From Phoronis australis (lineage: Eukaryota > Phoronida > Phoronidae), in assembly GCA_002633005.1 (NCBI GenBank), contig NMRA01000592.1, forward strand, positions 119,882-183,881: a stretch of 64,000 nucleotides of DNA, read 5' to 3'. Under the pieces are notes generated by a model. It was not told the origin of the DNA and made no database searches. It saw only the letters and a list, made by a program, of their open reading frames with translations. The number at the start of each line of letters is the position of its first letter. Position 1 is the first letter of the stretch. Shown in pieces: positions 23,210-36,100 of the stretch. The position numbers and the translations under genes were made by a program.

Positions 23210-23929
23210 TTAAAGAGGCATGGAACGCGCAAGTGCCATCTCGTAATGTCTGCTACAGAGTTATTCACATTCCCCTGACACAGAATTTTCAGAAAATCAC
23301 ATAATTATCGACTTTTGAAATACGCGCGAAGAAAAAACTGTAGTCACCAGTTTCTAATCTTCCTCCCAATGCGCGCGTGCACTCAGTCATTGGACAAAAA
23401 GCTGACTTACAAGATGGCTGTTAAGGGCATATCATATGTGACTGCAATCCGAATCTGAAGTTGACAGCACAGTATGAGACAAGCCACTGAGTGAAGCAAA
23501 CAGTTTCCCGAAAAGAATTCCAAATGCATTAGAATTCATTTGAATACTACAATACCTTCATAACTAATTTTGAACAGTTTAGACTCACATCAACTGCCTC
23601 TTAATCCAACTGGCTGCTGCTTGAAGTCGCAGTCGTTTTGTTTACATCAAAGGTCACATTTTCCACATAAGGGTAATGTGTCAAGTCTATGTCTTCCATA
23701 CCAATAACATGTGCTTCGCCTTGTGGGAGGAAAATCGGCGAAGTAACGAGCAGTTGACAGCTGAAATTTGAAACTAAAAGAAAAACGCTTAGTCATCACT
23801 AGAAATTCAAAAATTTTAGGAACAAATGAAAAAAAATTGCTGAACAGGATGAATTCCGTTTCAGTGGCAGGGATTCACTCTGAATTATGCCATTTAGTGT
23901 TTTGTTTTTCGCGTCCCAAGCCTCTTTAA
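23210..23929. mobile_element. piggyBac-like MITE, family B, copy 1
   Basis: TTAA flanks both ends, and the termini are AGAGGCATGGAACGC and its near-reverse-complement GCGTCCCAAGCCTCT. Internal blocks (TTTCTAATCTTCCTCCCA, AAAGGTCACATTTTCCA, TGAATTCCGTTTCAGTGGCAG) are shared with copy 2 at 27910-28446. Length is about 720 bp and there is no transposase. The TTAA target and lack of coding sequence point to a piggyBac-type non-autonomous element. Confidence 0.8.
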
Positions 23930-24127
23930 ATAGGCCACTGTCATTTGAGTGGCCCTTCGTACTTTTCGGGAACTGCTTCGTTTTTTTGCACAGAGCATGT
24001 GCTCGTTTCCTGAAAAAATTGTAAAAACGAAATGCCTGGACAACTGCCTTGGTGTACTGGGAAACTATAAACGCACATAAAATGTTTGAAACGGTCACAA
24101 ACAAACGCTATATTAAGTTTGTAAGAT

Positions 24128-24191
24128 TCAAAAGATTCCATCGAAAATCCCACTAAACATACTCTCCGCTTCGTTCAGGTCATCTTGTTTT
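24128..24191 (-). CDS. HFM1: HFM1 exon 35 (last)
   Basis: Acceptor TTTTTTCAG precedes the exon. It encodes [20 protein letters not shown] and the stop codon TGA at 24128-24130. The final GIFDGIF-stop is identical to the C-terminus of vertebrate HFM1 and fixes the 3' end of the gene. Confidence 0.93.
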
Positions 24192-27100
24192 CTGAAAAAA
24201 AATGGAATTGTATTAACTGAATTTCACTAACCTTTCGAATTGTCTGCAATTAGTATAAAGCACTGGCGCATTAGTGATTCCCACCATAACCTCTTAAAAT
24301 AAAGAACTCTGTACGTATTTCGAAAAACAAATGATACATACCCGTTGTTGGCGACAAACATGGCTTGACACAAAGTAGGCTTCGAGATTTCTGTCTCCTT
24401 GCTCCGCGAAATGCTCAAACCATCTGTGGCTTGTGAATTCTAAATCAATGAAATAATTTTACATTCTTTTACAAATAGGAAATGTGAACCAGATATGGAG
24501 AGTGTTGGAGTACACTAGTACATGTACAGCCCAAGTATGCGGGGTGTTTTGTAGCATAACTCACCAATGAATCTGTCATGTTTTGTCCTGTAGATAAGAA
24601 ATTGCACAGTAATTCATCGTCTTCAGAGCTGATACTTGGAGATGTATGCAGTAATTCTTCTCTGAAAGCAAGCCACAAACTTAAATATGGCACTGTACTA
24701 AATGATAAACTTCATTGTGTTTCTAGCATACACAAGACAGGAAGCAAAATTCTTCGTGTGTACGCAGTGAAGACCTGTAGTACATGTACCTAAAGAAATT
24801 TATGGCCAACATTGGGGCGACCTGGTTCCTGAGATCACAATAACATCACTTTCCATCGACAACTGAACGCAGTGGGAGATAGACTAGATGAGCCGGAGCT
24901 GATTATACCGGTTTACTTTTATCATCGATGGTTTTGGATAAACAAAGAATTCCATTTCAATAATGTGTATATTTAAAACTGTTCAAAAGTGGATTTTGAA
25001 TTAAATTAAAATGAAACAGAAGTTTCAGCTGTACGTAGTGGAAATACCTTCGCTTGGCGGGTAAGTTTCGTTGATGGTTTTCTTCTGGATTGTCCTTGAA
25101 CAAGTCGCCAGCAGGAATGCTCCGACAGGCAGTTTTCTTTGAGCATTTGAAGACTCGTTCGTTGTTTCCACCACCGCCAATTTGTGCAAACCTATCAGCC
25201 ACGGGTACATCAACAGGGGTGGTATTTACTTCTGTGTGATACCCCGGCATGTTATCTATTCCCTCAGTCTCCTCAAGAAACCGTCCACCATTAAAAGTCT
25301 GTGGAAATGGGCGCTTTGAAACCACTTTGTCCTCGTTACCGATGTCAAAACTTTCCGAAGAAGGACAATTACCTTCAAAAGATGCGTTTTGAAACTTGAA
25401 CCTTTGATGTGGCTTACAACTTAAAATATCCCCTTGAGAGCAACATTGGTAATTGCTCACAAGAGATGGCGAGGCTCTCTGAAAATCTTCCACGACGTAA
25501 ACGTCCTCGGTGTTCATCGATGCCCGGGAATCTGGTTAATAAAAATAATAAATGACAATATTCGCAATCCTCCTCTTGTTTTACTCTGCAACATAGCTCG
25601 TGGCGTACCCCGGGCAAAATAGATTACGATAAATTAAATTTAACTTGTTAAATGCATTTATCGTCATTATTTTGACACTTGTCTCCTTTTTTGATACTAG
25701 TCCTTAGGGTTTATTTTGCATTACTCATCTCTATTTATAGCCTCTAGGGCCTACTTTTGTATTCATACGTTTCTCTACGCGACTCCTGATTGGTCGCCCA
25801 TATTTCCTTTGTTCTGTTCAACGTGGTCTCTCATTCAGCCACCTACCTCGTCATCTACAAGACCTACGTTCGTTCTCTTCATTTTTTCCCCACCCCCCAT
25901 CCCGGGTGTCGGTTCCACTTTCTCTTTGCTCGTATATATTTCCTGTTAGTTTTTTTTTTTCTTTCAAGTTTTGTTTTCATGTTCTGTACTTTTCCTTTAA
26001 GCCCTTCAGGCAGTTTTCTTGTTTTGTTCCCTNGTGGCAGCGATCGTGATGAACGTTCCCGGTTAGAATAAGAAACAATAAATCTACTACTGGACTTACG
26101 GTATGTAGAGATGGCTACGTTGCGTCCTCCTCTCGAGGACTTCATCAGGCTACTTACCTAGGACATGGGATAGGGCGCTGAAGAGAATCCCGCGGAAACT
26201 GCACGACGGATCACATGACAAGTCACGTGACAACTCAGTGGCCTGATGAAGTCCTCGACAGGAGGGCGCAACGTAGCCATCTCTACATACCGTAAGTCCA
26301 GTAGTAGATTTATTGTTTCTTATACTGACCCAACTGGATGACTGAAAACATTCATCGTTCCCGGTTAGATACAGGGACGAGGCTTGCTTCAGCAAATCAC
26401 TCTTATGTTCGAGACAAGACCAAAACCATGCGTCGCAAGCTCGTTTCCAGAGATGAAAAGGATACCAGAGGTTGGCGTAAAGGTCATTTATGATGACTAG
26501 ACTGCGGGTAGAAAACAATGTGACAGAATGATAAATAGTAGCAAAATAGTATTATCTCTGGAAAGATGGGCAATAGCAAATCGCTACAAGAGATTCTTTT
26601 TTGCCGATAACGTTACTTGAAAGTTATGTTATAGACAAGTCTGCGAATTAAGTCAAACATATACAAAATCAGTAAAAGAGTACTTTTTCTGAAAAGACTC
26701 TGGAATTTGAATTTTGACTTTTTACCAACCTGGCATGAATTCGGTCACGTGACCATGTCTTTGCAGTAAAATCTTGCAAAAACAGAAGGTACAATGATAA
26801 CAAAACAATTTGATGTAAGTGTTCAACTAGGTGAGATCTCAAAAACGCTGTTATAGATTTCTAAAATATCATTTTGCTTTAGCCTTACGCAATTCAACCT
26901 TTTGTCTGAAAATCATAACGGTCCTATTTTTGATAGCCCCTCATGCCAAAGTGGGGCATTTTAAAAACAATTCCTAACAGCGTTTTAGAGACCACTGCAT
27001 AAACCATAGTTCCGTGTAAATACCATCAGCCATTTCCGAGATGTGATGTTCCGAAGTTCGCCAGCAGATTTGGATATTTTTAGGATATATTCTGCAATGA

Positions 27101-30100
27101 TCTTTACATCATCAATAATAAATTACCTTCAGTCGTTTGAGTGCTGGACTTTGCGGAATGGAATTGCGTTTGCATCTCATTGTATTTATATGAGACCTTG
27201 TGGATGAAGTGGAACAGCTGGTGGAATCGGAATTGCTTGAAGAATGTTTCACCTTTGTGAGAGGAATGCCAAATTTACAACAGTCATGAGCACAGCCTTG
27301 TTTGTTGGTGCATTTGTGACCACATGGTCTACAGTTGGGTAAAACCATACCTACAATTGATATCCATTAAATTTGAACACTCTGAGGATGTTTAAGAACA
27401 TGGATGATAAATCAGTGCAATTTCCCTCTGCAGTTAAATATGTCTTCCGCCTTGTTTGGAGACCCAGCCTGTAGATCAGAAGTAGTAAATTTAATTCTTT
27501 GCTTAGCGAAATTTCATTTATATAGACAAAGACTACAAAAGACTAAGCCCAATTTTCAGTCATTTTTACGTGAGGTATGTGATTACTACAACCTGGAAAA
27601 AATTATTTACAATGATAAATTGGATCTTGAGAGATTCCAGGCAAGGTGGTCTTTTTTGCCTAACTAGTTTTTATAGGGTCCGATAATGTTCGTAATTTGT
27701 TTGATGTACACTAAACTAGATGTCATATTGTCGCACAACTATGTACTGGTTGATTGAGTTAATAAATGTCTACAAAAAAGAAAAAACAAGAAAACAATGA
27801 TTCACGAGAAAAGAAATGTGGGAAAATTGTACAATGTATTATGTTTGTGAGAACTGACTAGTTTACGAGAACAGCTAAGCTAAGTTCGCCCGAAATCGTG
27901 TACATAACATTAAAGAGGCATGGAACTCGAAAGCTCGTCAAAATATATTTTAAACAATTCCTGACCAAATTAACATCTCGCAACGTCTAATACAGTGTAA
28001 TTCACTTTTCCCTGTGAGGAAATTTTTAGAAAAAATCACACGATCAACGATTTTCGAAATACCTGCCAAGGAAAAACTGCAGTTATCACAGAGTTTCTAA
28101 TCTCCCTCCCACTTACGATAAATGCGCGCATGCGCTCACACTCAGTTGCTTGAAGTCGCTGGAGGACAAAGGTCACATTTTCCATATTAGGAAAATGTGC
28201 TACGTCTAAGTCTTGCCATATCAAATAAGGAGATGTGCTTGGTCTTGTGGGAGAAAAGTCGACGAAGTGACAGATCGTTTTTTTTGAAAATTGAAACTAA
28301 AAGAAAATGCTTTGATATCAACAGAAATTAAAAGTCTTTACGACCAAACTCTAAAAATACCTGGAGAGCAGATTGAATTCTGTTTCAGTGGCAGAAAACC
28401 ACTTTCGTGCAATTTAGTCTGTTTATTGCGTTCCAGGCCTCTATAAGGTAGAGATCTGCGAAACACTTTGGCGTATCAGTGAAACAAAAAGTCCGAGTAA
28501 ACGAGACAAAAGTTCACTGAAATCCACGGGAAGTCGACGGGGATGCAGAATTCGTGGGCCTGAACCAAGTGGCCCCGTTTTTTTAGCCTTTGTTGGTTTC
28601 TTTCAGTAAAAGGTCCGCATGCCAAAAAATTCGAGCTCCCCCTATATTTTAGGTTGGGTGCGCGCATGCTATCACATACTTGTCTCGAGTTTGTAGGCCT
28701 ACAGAAAATGTCGAAATAAACTCAGAGATGAGTTCGTAGACATCAGCTAGTAAACCAAGCTCCATTTTAGGTTGCTGGACCAGAGTAAAGCGAACACGGA
28801 CGGGTAAAATTCAAATTAAATTATATTTCAGGCATACATTGCAAACGAATCTCTACAAAAAATCACCAAAGTCGAGTGTCATTGTTTAACACTTATTGCT
28901 GACAATTTTTAAAAACAGTGCTCTCCAGAAAGTCTTTATTGCCTGTGACCTCAACTTTTCTGCCGAACAAATGTGTACTTGTTCGTTCATCGCCCCTCGC
29001 AGCGGCCACCGTTCACCCCCAACCGGCCTTAAAGTAGGGCTACAGCTTGCAATGTGACTGGTGGTGTTGGCCAATTTGTTCCGTCACAACAACGAGGGAG
29101 ACCTACACTGGGACTGGGTGAAAAAGAAAATAGAAAGAAAAGTACGTTGTGATGATTCAATCACAGATCCCGGGTCGAAAACTACGGGATTCACGGCTAT
29201 GTGGGAGACTAACGTGAAAGGCGAACAGCGAACTTGCCAAGGTTTTGTTGGATCGGTAAGTTCACCTATTAAAAGCAGTGCACAAAGAATCCAATCGATC
29301 ATCTCGTTCCAAGCCTCCTTTTAGCCTTGTTCCAGCATTTCACGAGTAGGACCTCACCCATTCCCGGTCGGTGCTTGTTTATTATGTTCGCTGGATTCTG
29401 GGAAATGTGGATCACGTGGCACCATTTTTACTGATATTAGTGGCCGTAAGATCGCACATTTGTTGTTTAATTTCTCGATAGAAAACGATCAAAACTTTGT
29501 AAAAACTCCATAATCTTGTCTAATTTCAATTTCGAACACCTCGGATTCAGCAGCTCATTGTAGTCTCAGCAGATTTATGAGAAACTTGAAAAACAAATAA
29601 ACGACATTGGTATACATGATAAAATTGTTGACAAGTGAACAATCCAATTCAAAACTTAAAAAGTTTTGAATTGTAAACGTTTTAATGTGTAAACATGTGA
29701 GCGAGGATAGTTTAATTAAAATCACTAACTGGCGACAGCCTGTTCTTCAGAGACGTCACTCAACGACTGCAAATTTCCTTGCTCCACGTGGAAATCCTAA
29801 CGACGATAAAATGATGGTGAACTCAGACAAGCTTCATGCAATAAGGAACATCTTTTTAACATAGTCAATGCATCAAGAAAGCATTGCCATTACAGTGGCG
29901 GATCCAGGACACCATAAGGGGGGGGCCAACATGTTGTCTCGGGGAATCGGGCAAAGCGCGATTGTATGTGCAGCGCAGGCCCGAAGTTGCGGGAGCCGGG
30001 TCTGTGGACCATCTGTTCGGAAAATCTACCGATGGAATAAAAAAAAAACGGGAACGCCGCAATCTAGGGCACCCTCTTCTCAGCGTACTGGTTGCTCACT

Positions 30101-33100
30101 CAATATTTCCTCGCGCTTCACGCTGTTGCTGTTCCATTTTTGCTTAAGGCAGCCAGGGGGGGCCGGACCCCCTGCTCCCCCCCCTAAATCCGCCTATGCA
30201 TTAATAGTACAACCTCCTGTGCTTGCACCATGCAATAATTTTCAATGTGCTTTGAAACAAAATGGGCTTGTGTTAACTGCTTAGTCTTATCGAAAGAGCA
30301 GATAGACGCGGAAGGTAAAAATGTGCAACAAAATTTACTCACATTCGTGCGTCACTGACGAATCCGTAAAACTGCAAATCGCAAAGCTTCTGTAGCATCA
30401 TTTAACGCGAGAAAATGTATAATGCGGAAACTTAAAATTTAAGGCGTAACTTTCAAGACGCCGTTTATGAAAATAATATTCAAGGTGGTTATTAATGCGT
30501 ATCGTTTTTTCCAAACCCGTGCATCATTGCTGCATGGATAAACCGGCAAACTAAAACGGTTATTGCTGATACGTCAAAAATATGTTCATACGGCAGAAAG
30601 ACGCAAACTGTGAAAACATGTTTTGGACGCATTGAAACACTTTTCCAGATCCGCGTAATATTTCTATGGTGGTAGCGCTGCGACCAAATTAGATACAGTC
30701 TTCCTAAATCCCTTTGAGGTGGTGATGTGGTGGTATAAAGAACAAAATCGGTACCCTGGGTGGTAAAATTATTTCTAAAATGTATTGCTAACCTCTAGCC
30801 TATTTACCTTAGCACGACGTTTCGGTCGGTTATTTCCCAGCGTTCTTGTGGAACGAGCACGGGTGTATATGGTACACAAACATGGTAGTCAATATTGCGC
30901 AGTTCATACAAAATTCCAAGAGCACTGTTCCTAATTGTAGAGTAAGAGACAGCGCTGGCCGGTATCACGGATGTATGACTGGTCGGGGTGGCATCAACGA
31001 AACCAATCACCCAATCTTTTGAATCATGGCACAGTAATTAATATTCAGCGAGCTGTTTATCTCCATTAACCTGATTCGCTACCAACATAATTATTTTCAC
31101 CATTGTTCCGGCGAACAAATCGTATCAGAATCGTGTTGATGCTGGGTTGTAAGTTACTTTTCACGGCCGCTAGAGCAAACTGTCACCTAGGTCGAGATCC
31201 ATAACTCTCAATACATAGTCAATGCATCAAGAAAGCATTGCCATTACATAACTCTCAATAGGTCCTCGCTCGAAAAGCGAATATCGCGAGACTCCTCGAA
31301 ATATCGCCAGGTATTTTCAATGAGAGCACGTGATTTTGGCGAGACTTTTTATCTGCGGGTTAAGACGACACAGTGACAAGGGCCAGAAAATTCCTTACGT
31401 ATAAGACGAAGCGTTCAACACATGTTATACGTCGTCTTTAGTTTGACTGACTTTAATTTCATTTCGGCACTTCAACCGATTTGAAGACAGGCATGAGAAT
31501 TTTTAATGTGGCTCATTTCATTTTGCTTCGTTTCGTGGTATAGTAAGGTATGAAAAATCGAGAGTCACAATTTTTATGTCAGAAACAGGAGGAAGTACAA
31601 GGCATCAGAAGAAGTCATAAGTTTTGTAGCACATGCATTTTGCACGATATTATGTCTCAGTAAGACTTTACAGAACTTTAGCTTAACTTGAATGCTCTTT
31701 GTAAGCACTGAAGAAATAATATACAAAATAACATTAATCCGATGAGCTACATCAGACATATGGATACCAATGCCAACACTAAATAGTAAATATTAACCTT
31801 GTAGTCCTGGCTTATTCCTTTGGCTGTAATGTGCTTTGCACCCAAGTAAAATGGCGAGTATGTACTCTGTACGTCAATACCAACTACAATAAAAATTTTG
31901 GTTTTCTTATTTCTCATGCCACGGGCTGAATTCAGGTAATACATATGAAGGAACCATGTGATATGTGGTTATTGGTCATTTTGAACACATTGCCCAAGTG
32001 TATAACCTGGAAGAGATTTCTTTCACACAATAACAGAATTTTTATCAAGAACTTGTCCCAGGCTGACCAACTGTCACCTAGGAACCAGTAACTTACTGGT
32101 TCCTAGCTGTCACACACTTGGCTCGCGATGAATCCATTTTAAGGATATGTGGTAATGAAGTTTGGCAAACTATAATGAATATCTTTACAGCACTTTATTA
32201 CATCACATTCGACTCAAGAATGCTGAAGTGTGGAAATGCGCCCGCGACTGTGCTGCAAATGGTTTGCTTCCAAAGGCCCTTTCATACTAACATCGACAAG
32301 TAGATCGAAGTGAAGACCGCTAGTCAAGATCGTGGTAAATACGTGAATTAAACAGCGAAGCGTTCACGAAGGCAAGTCGGAAATGCCCTCCTAAACACGA
32401 ACACGCACGCCATGAATCGAGAATTTTGGAGAATACAGAGGCAGACGGCAAAGGACACCAAACGAACAGAAAGGCCATTAGCGGTTACAAGGTAGTTTAA
32501 ATTCATCTGTAACAGGACATGCACTGTTGTCTGAGTTATAGCAACTTATCTGTCATAAAGGAACTTGGCAAGTATCAAGGCAAATCCAGTGAACAAAAAC
32601 AAAATTGCCACAAGGTGACTCTGTAGTGGTTGGGTTTGTCCCAAAATCCTCATCAGTTGTACTCTCCTCAATAGAAACACATGCCAAATTTCAAGACTAC
32701 CCATCAAAGAGCTTGTATTGAGACACAGGCAAAAACAACAAAATTTACACAAGAGCTAGGGCGCCACAGCAATCAGACCCATTTACAAAACATCGTCAGC
32801 CATGAATTTCCCAGTAGGAACACAAGATATCCCAATCCTTAGCTGAGAGTGGTTTGGCAGATTGAGGCAAACGCCGAAAAACACACTTAAAGGCTAATGC
32901 CACCCGATTTAATTAGTCTTTTTTACCGTCTTAATCGGTCTGGGGCCACATCGGCTCGTACACGGTCGACCTTACCTTGCCGAGAGGTGTCGCGTTAGCC
33001 TGTGAGGAAGGTGAGAAAGTCCGCAGCGACGTCAGTGGTTCGTATGCAGAGTGAATTCCGCCATGGTGTGGTGTGTCGTTCNNNNNNNNNNNNNNNNNNN

Positions 33101-36100
33101 NNNNNNNNNNNNNNNNNNNNNNNNNNNNNNNNNNNNNNNNNNNNNNNNNNNNNNNNNNNNNNNNNNNNNNNNNNNNNNNNNNNNNNNNNNNNNNNNNNNN
33201 NNNNNNNNNNNNNNNNNNNNNNNNNNNNNNNNNNNNNNNNNNNNNNNNNNNNNNNNNNNNNNNNNNNNNNNNNNNNNNNNNNNNNNNNNNNNNNNNNNNN
33301 NNNNNNNNNNNNNNNNNNNNNNNNNNNNNNNNNNNNNNNNNNNNNNNNNNNNNNNNNNNNNNNNNNNNNNNNNNNNNNNNNNNNNNNNNNNNNNNNNNNN
33401 NNNNNNNNNNNNNNNNNNNNNNNNNNNNNNNNNNNNNNNNNNNNNNNNNNNNNNNNNNNNNNNNNNNNNNNNNNNNNNNNNNNNNNNNNNNNNNNNNNNN
33501 NNNNNNGTGAGAACTTCGAAATTACGAAGGAAACGCAAAAAATAAAAGTGCCAATGGGGAGCACAACGGTAGTAAAATCCGTCCGAAAGTGGTCATCATC
33601 TGTTGTCCCTTTTTTAGGTTTAAATTATGGAAGAGATAATATAAAGATGATCAGTTGAATCTTATCCAAAAATGTAGAGGTGTCATCGTCTCTTAATTAA
33701 TAGAAACCTATTTGCCAAACGAGCTCAGCAATGGTCGGAACCGTCTGAAAGCTCTTATTACACGCATAGAAATACACGGCAATTGTATGGCACATAATGC
33801 GTGGAATCCACCTGAAGACGAGAAAGACACTTATTTGCCAAATTTCACGAAAATTCGTCAAGACTGAAATTACCACTATGGGGTACACCGTCAGTGGGAT
33901 CCGTATGAAAATTTGCTGTTGTGCAGGATAATAGAAACTTTAAAGTCCAACTGGATAGGGATAGGTTTAGTCACAGCCAGCGCCTGAAGAGGCTATATTG
34001 AAAGAAATTTATAGAAGGTTCCCTCCAAAAACTCACCCAAACGCTTTTTATAGTTTAAAACCATGCCACCCAGTGCGATTTGGACTCCAATCTTAACTCA
34101 CCTGAGCCTAGTTAGTAACACACTCACCCACGCATGCACCCACAAATGGGCCCCCAAATGGCAAAGTGGGCAAAAAGATCGACCCCCAAGAGACAAAAAG
34201 TCCGAGAAACGCCAATTTCACAGAGGTGCTCAGTCTTTTTTTTAGTCCACCCTGCTCTTTTGTTAGCAAATGGTCCACAACGTGGGGAATTCGAGCCCCC
34301 CCCCCATAAGGCTGGGTGCGTACATGTTAAGTGCTGGTTGGGCAGGGGGGGGGGTTAAAAGTCAACAGGGAAACTTATGCAAGGGAGCATTGACAACGCA
34401 ACAAATTGGGACTCATTTTCAACAAACACCTGTGCTGCAGGATGATTTTAATGTTCAGTTCAAACATAAGTAGGTCTAACAAATATAGTAGTTTGTTTCA
34501 GTATGTTAACATGTAGTTTATTTTTCCCTCCATACAGACTGAACAGCAGTACTTTTTGCTGAATGCACCCGAGACTTTTACCAGAAGAATTAAGTCTTTG
34601 GAGAGAAAAATATTATATTTTTTGAGATATCTTGTTTCTACAGTAGAGAGAAATTGAACTTTCAGGAAGTGTCATAGGTGTTAACTTGCCACAAAACTAG
34701 GACCCATGTTTCATATAATTGAATACTAAAAGGCACAAATAAATTTTTAAGCACACTTATGAAAGATAGAAATTTGCATATTAAGTATGCAAGTTTCTAC
34801 TTTCCATAAGTGTGCCCTTAAGACAATTAAGAGAACAAAAATAAAGCTGGTGTTATCCAGTTTCTTCTATAAAGCTTCACCCCAGCTGTCACTTATGAGA
34901 TTGATACTCAGAACTTCGCCTCTTGTTGCCCGCCAGATTTCTAACCTCTTGGACCATTTTCTTGAACCGATCAGCACAGAGTCACTGCACAAAAACAATG
35001 CAATTATGATTGTAACAATGTAATTATGATTGCACACAATGACTTAACCTGCCTGAAACTTGAAGCTGCACTTTTTCCTGTTTAGCTGGCTAAAAGCGAA
35101 AATCGAATTTGGCCTTTTACTCACATACATTGGTCGCATAATTCTTCTTGTCATTGATAGGATGCCATTACGCACAGTGCGGACCACTCAAAATTACACT
35201 GTATTCTTTGGGGACGTTAACTTCACACAGACAAAATAAGTCACCCTGTTGCATTGCTTAGGCTGGTTGGAACATATCAGCGGTTACAATGCTCTTTTGT
35301 TCTGTTGTAAGTAACAGATTTTGCCATTCAAACAATAAAAAGTTCAATTTTCAATGATGACTTCAGTTTTTATAGTCTGCAGTGTCACAAAACATACTTT
35401 CATGAACAGGCTGCAATAATCACCAACATCCATCTCTGTTCCTAATCCTCAAACAGTAGAAGTCAGCTGCAAAAGTACTGGCCCCCTGCTAAGTGCTTAT
35501 CAAAAACCCAACCAGTAAGCATTCAGTTGCCAGTTGGTAAATAAAGTGCAATGTCGTGCATAATGCAACTAAACTATAATATGGACTCAAGACTTTATTG
35601 GGACAAGGCAACCATGAAATCGAGAATTCGAAAATGGTCCAAGCAGGCATTTCCTGTGACCAGAGATGTAGGCTGACATTCAGCAACAACTCAAGATTGG
35701 TCGACAGTGATGATTTTTTTAAACCTTAAAACGCTTCTGCTAAGAATTGAACATCAACAGCTAAACAATGGCAAAATGCATGTTTAAAGTTGCTGGGTTC
35801 AAGTTTCAATTCAAATTAAATATAAATTTCTTTGTATGTTATGCATTTAAATGAATCAAGACCTTTGTCCCTGGTATACAAATTTCCCAATGCCACGTGT
35901 CCTTGCTAATCTCTAACAATAATGGATGAAAATTCCATCAGTGTCCCCAGGCAGAACTTGAGTCTGAAACACTGCCAATCAAATGCCAATAAGCTCAAAG
36001 GGGTTTGTTGAAACACCAAAAAACTTTGAGAAAACTCACAAAACCTTACCTAGCGCAATTCCGAATAATTCAAAACTACTAAAAAATTGCAAAAAACAAG

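Larger units (their letters stand above)
20372..24127. other. Interval between convergent ZNFX1 and HFM1, repeat-rich
   Basis: No further gene is supported. The interval holds one hAT-like MITE end, an assembly gap, a possible LTR fragment at 21481-21580, a TIR element (22257-22706) and a piggyBac-like MITE (23210-23929) ending 199 bases from the HFM1 stop codon. The 3' UTRs of both genes should lie here, but no clear polyadenylation signal could be assigned to either. Confidence 0.6.

Noticed and set aside
25716-26145. Overlapping open frames on both strands near 25.7-26.1 kb
   Set aside because: The pyrimidine-rich strand produces low-complexity frames on both strands. The region is part of a repeat next to the Penelope-like foldback.
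26144-26180. 20-base micro-exon with strong splice sites as the missing HFM1 exon between exons 31 and 32
   Set aside because: It leaves in phase 2 whereas exon 32 must be entered in phase 1, and it lies inside the Penelope-like foldback loop.
29061-29324. Plus-strand frame with a strong donor (GGATCG/GTAAGT) and a protein-like sequence ([16 protein letters not shown])
   Set aside because: It looks exon-like but has no identified acceptor, start context or family. It could be transposon debris, so it is not listed as a gene.
33697-33888. Minus-strand frame resembling a membrane protein, in an HFM1 intron
   Set aside because: The sequence has repeated TTTGCCAAA-like blocks also seen near 44520, so it is more likely repeat-derived. 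No splice support.
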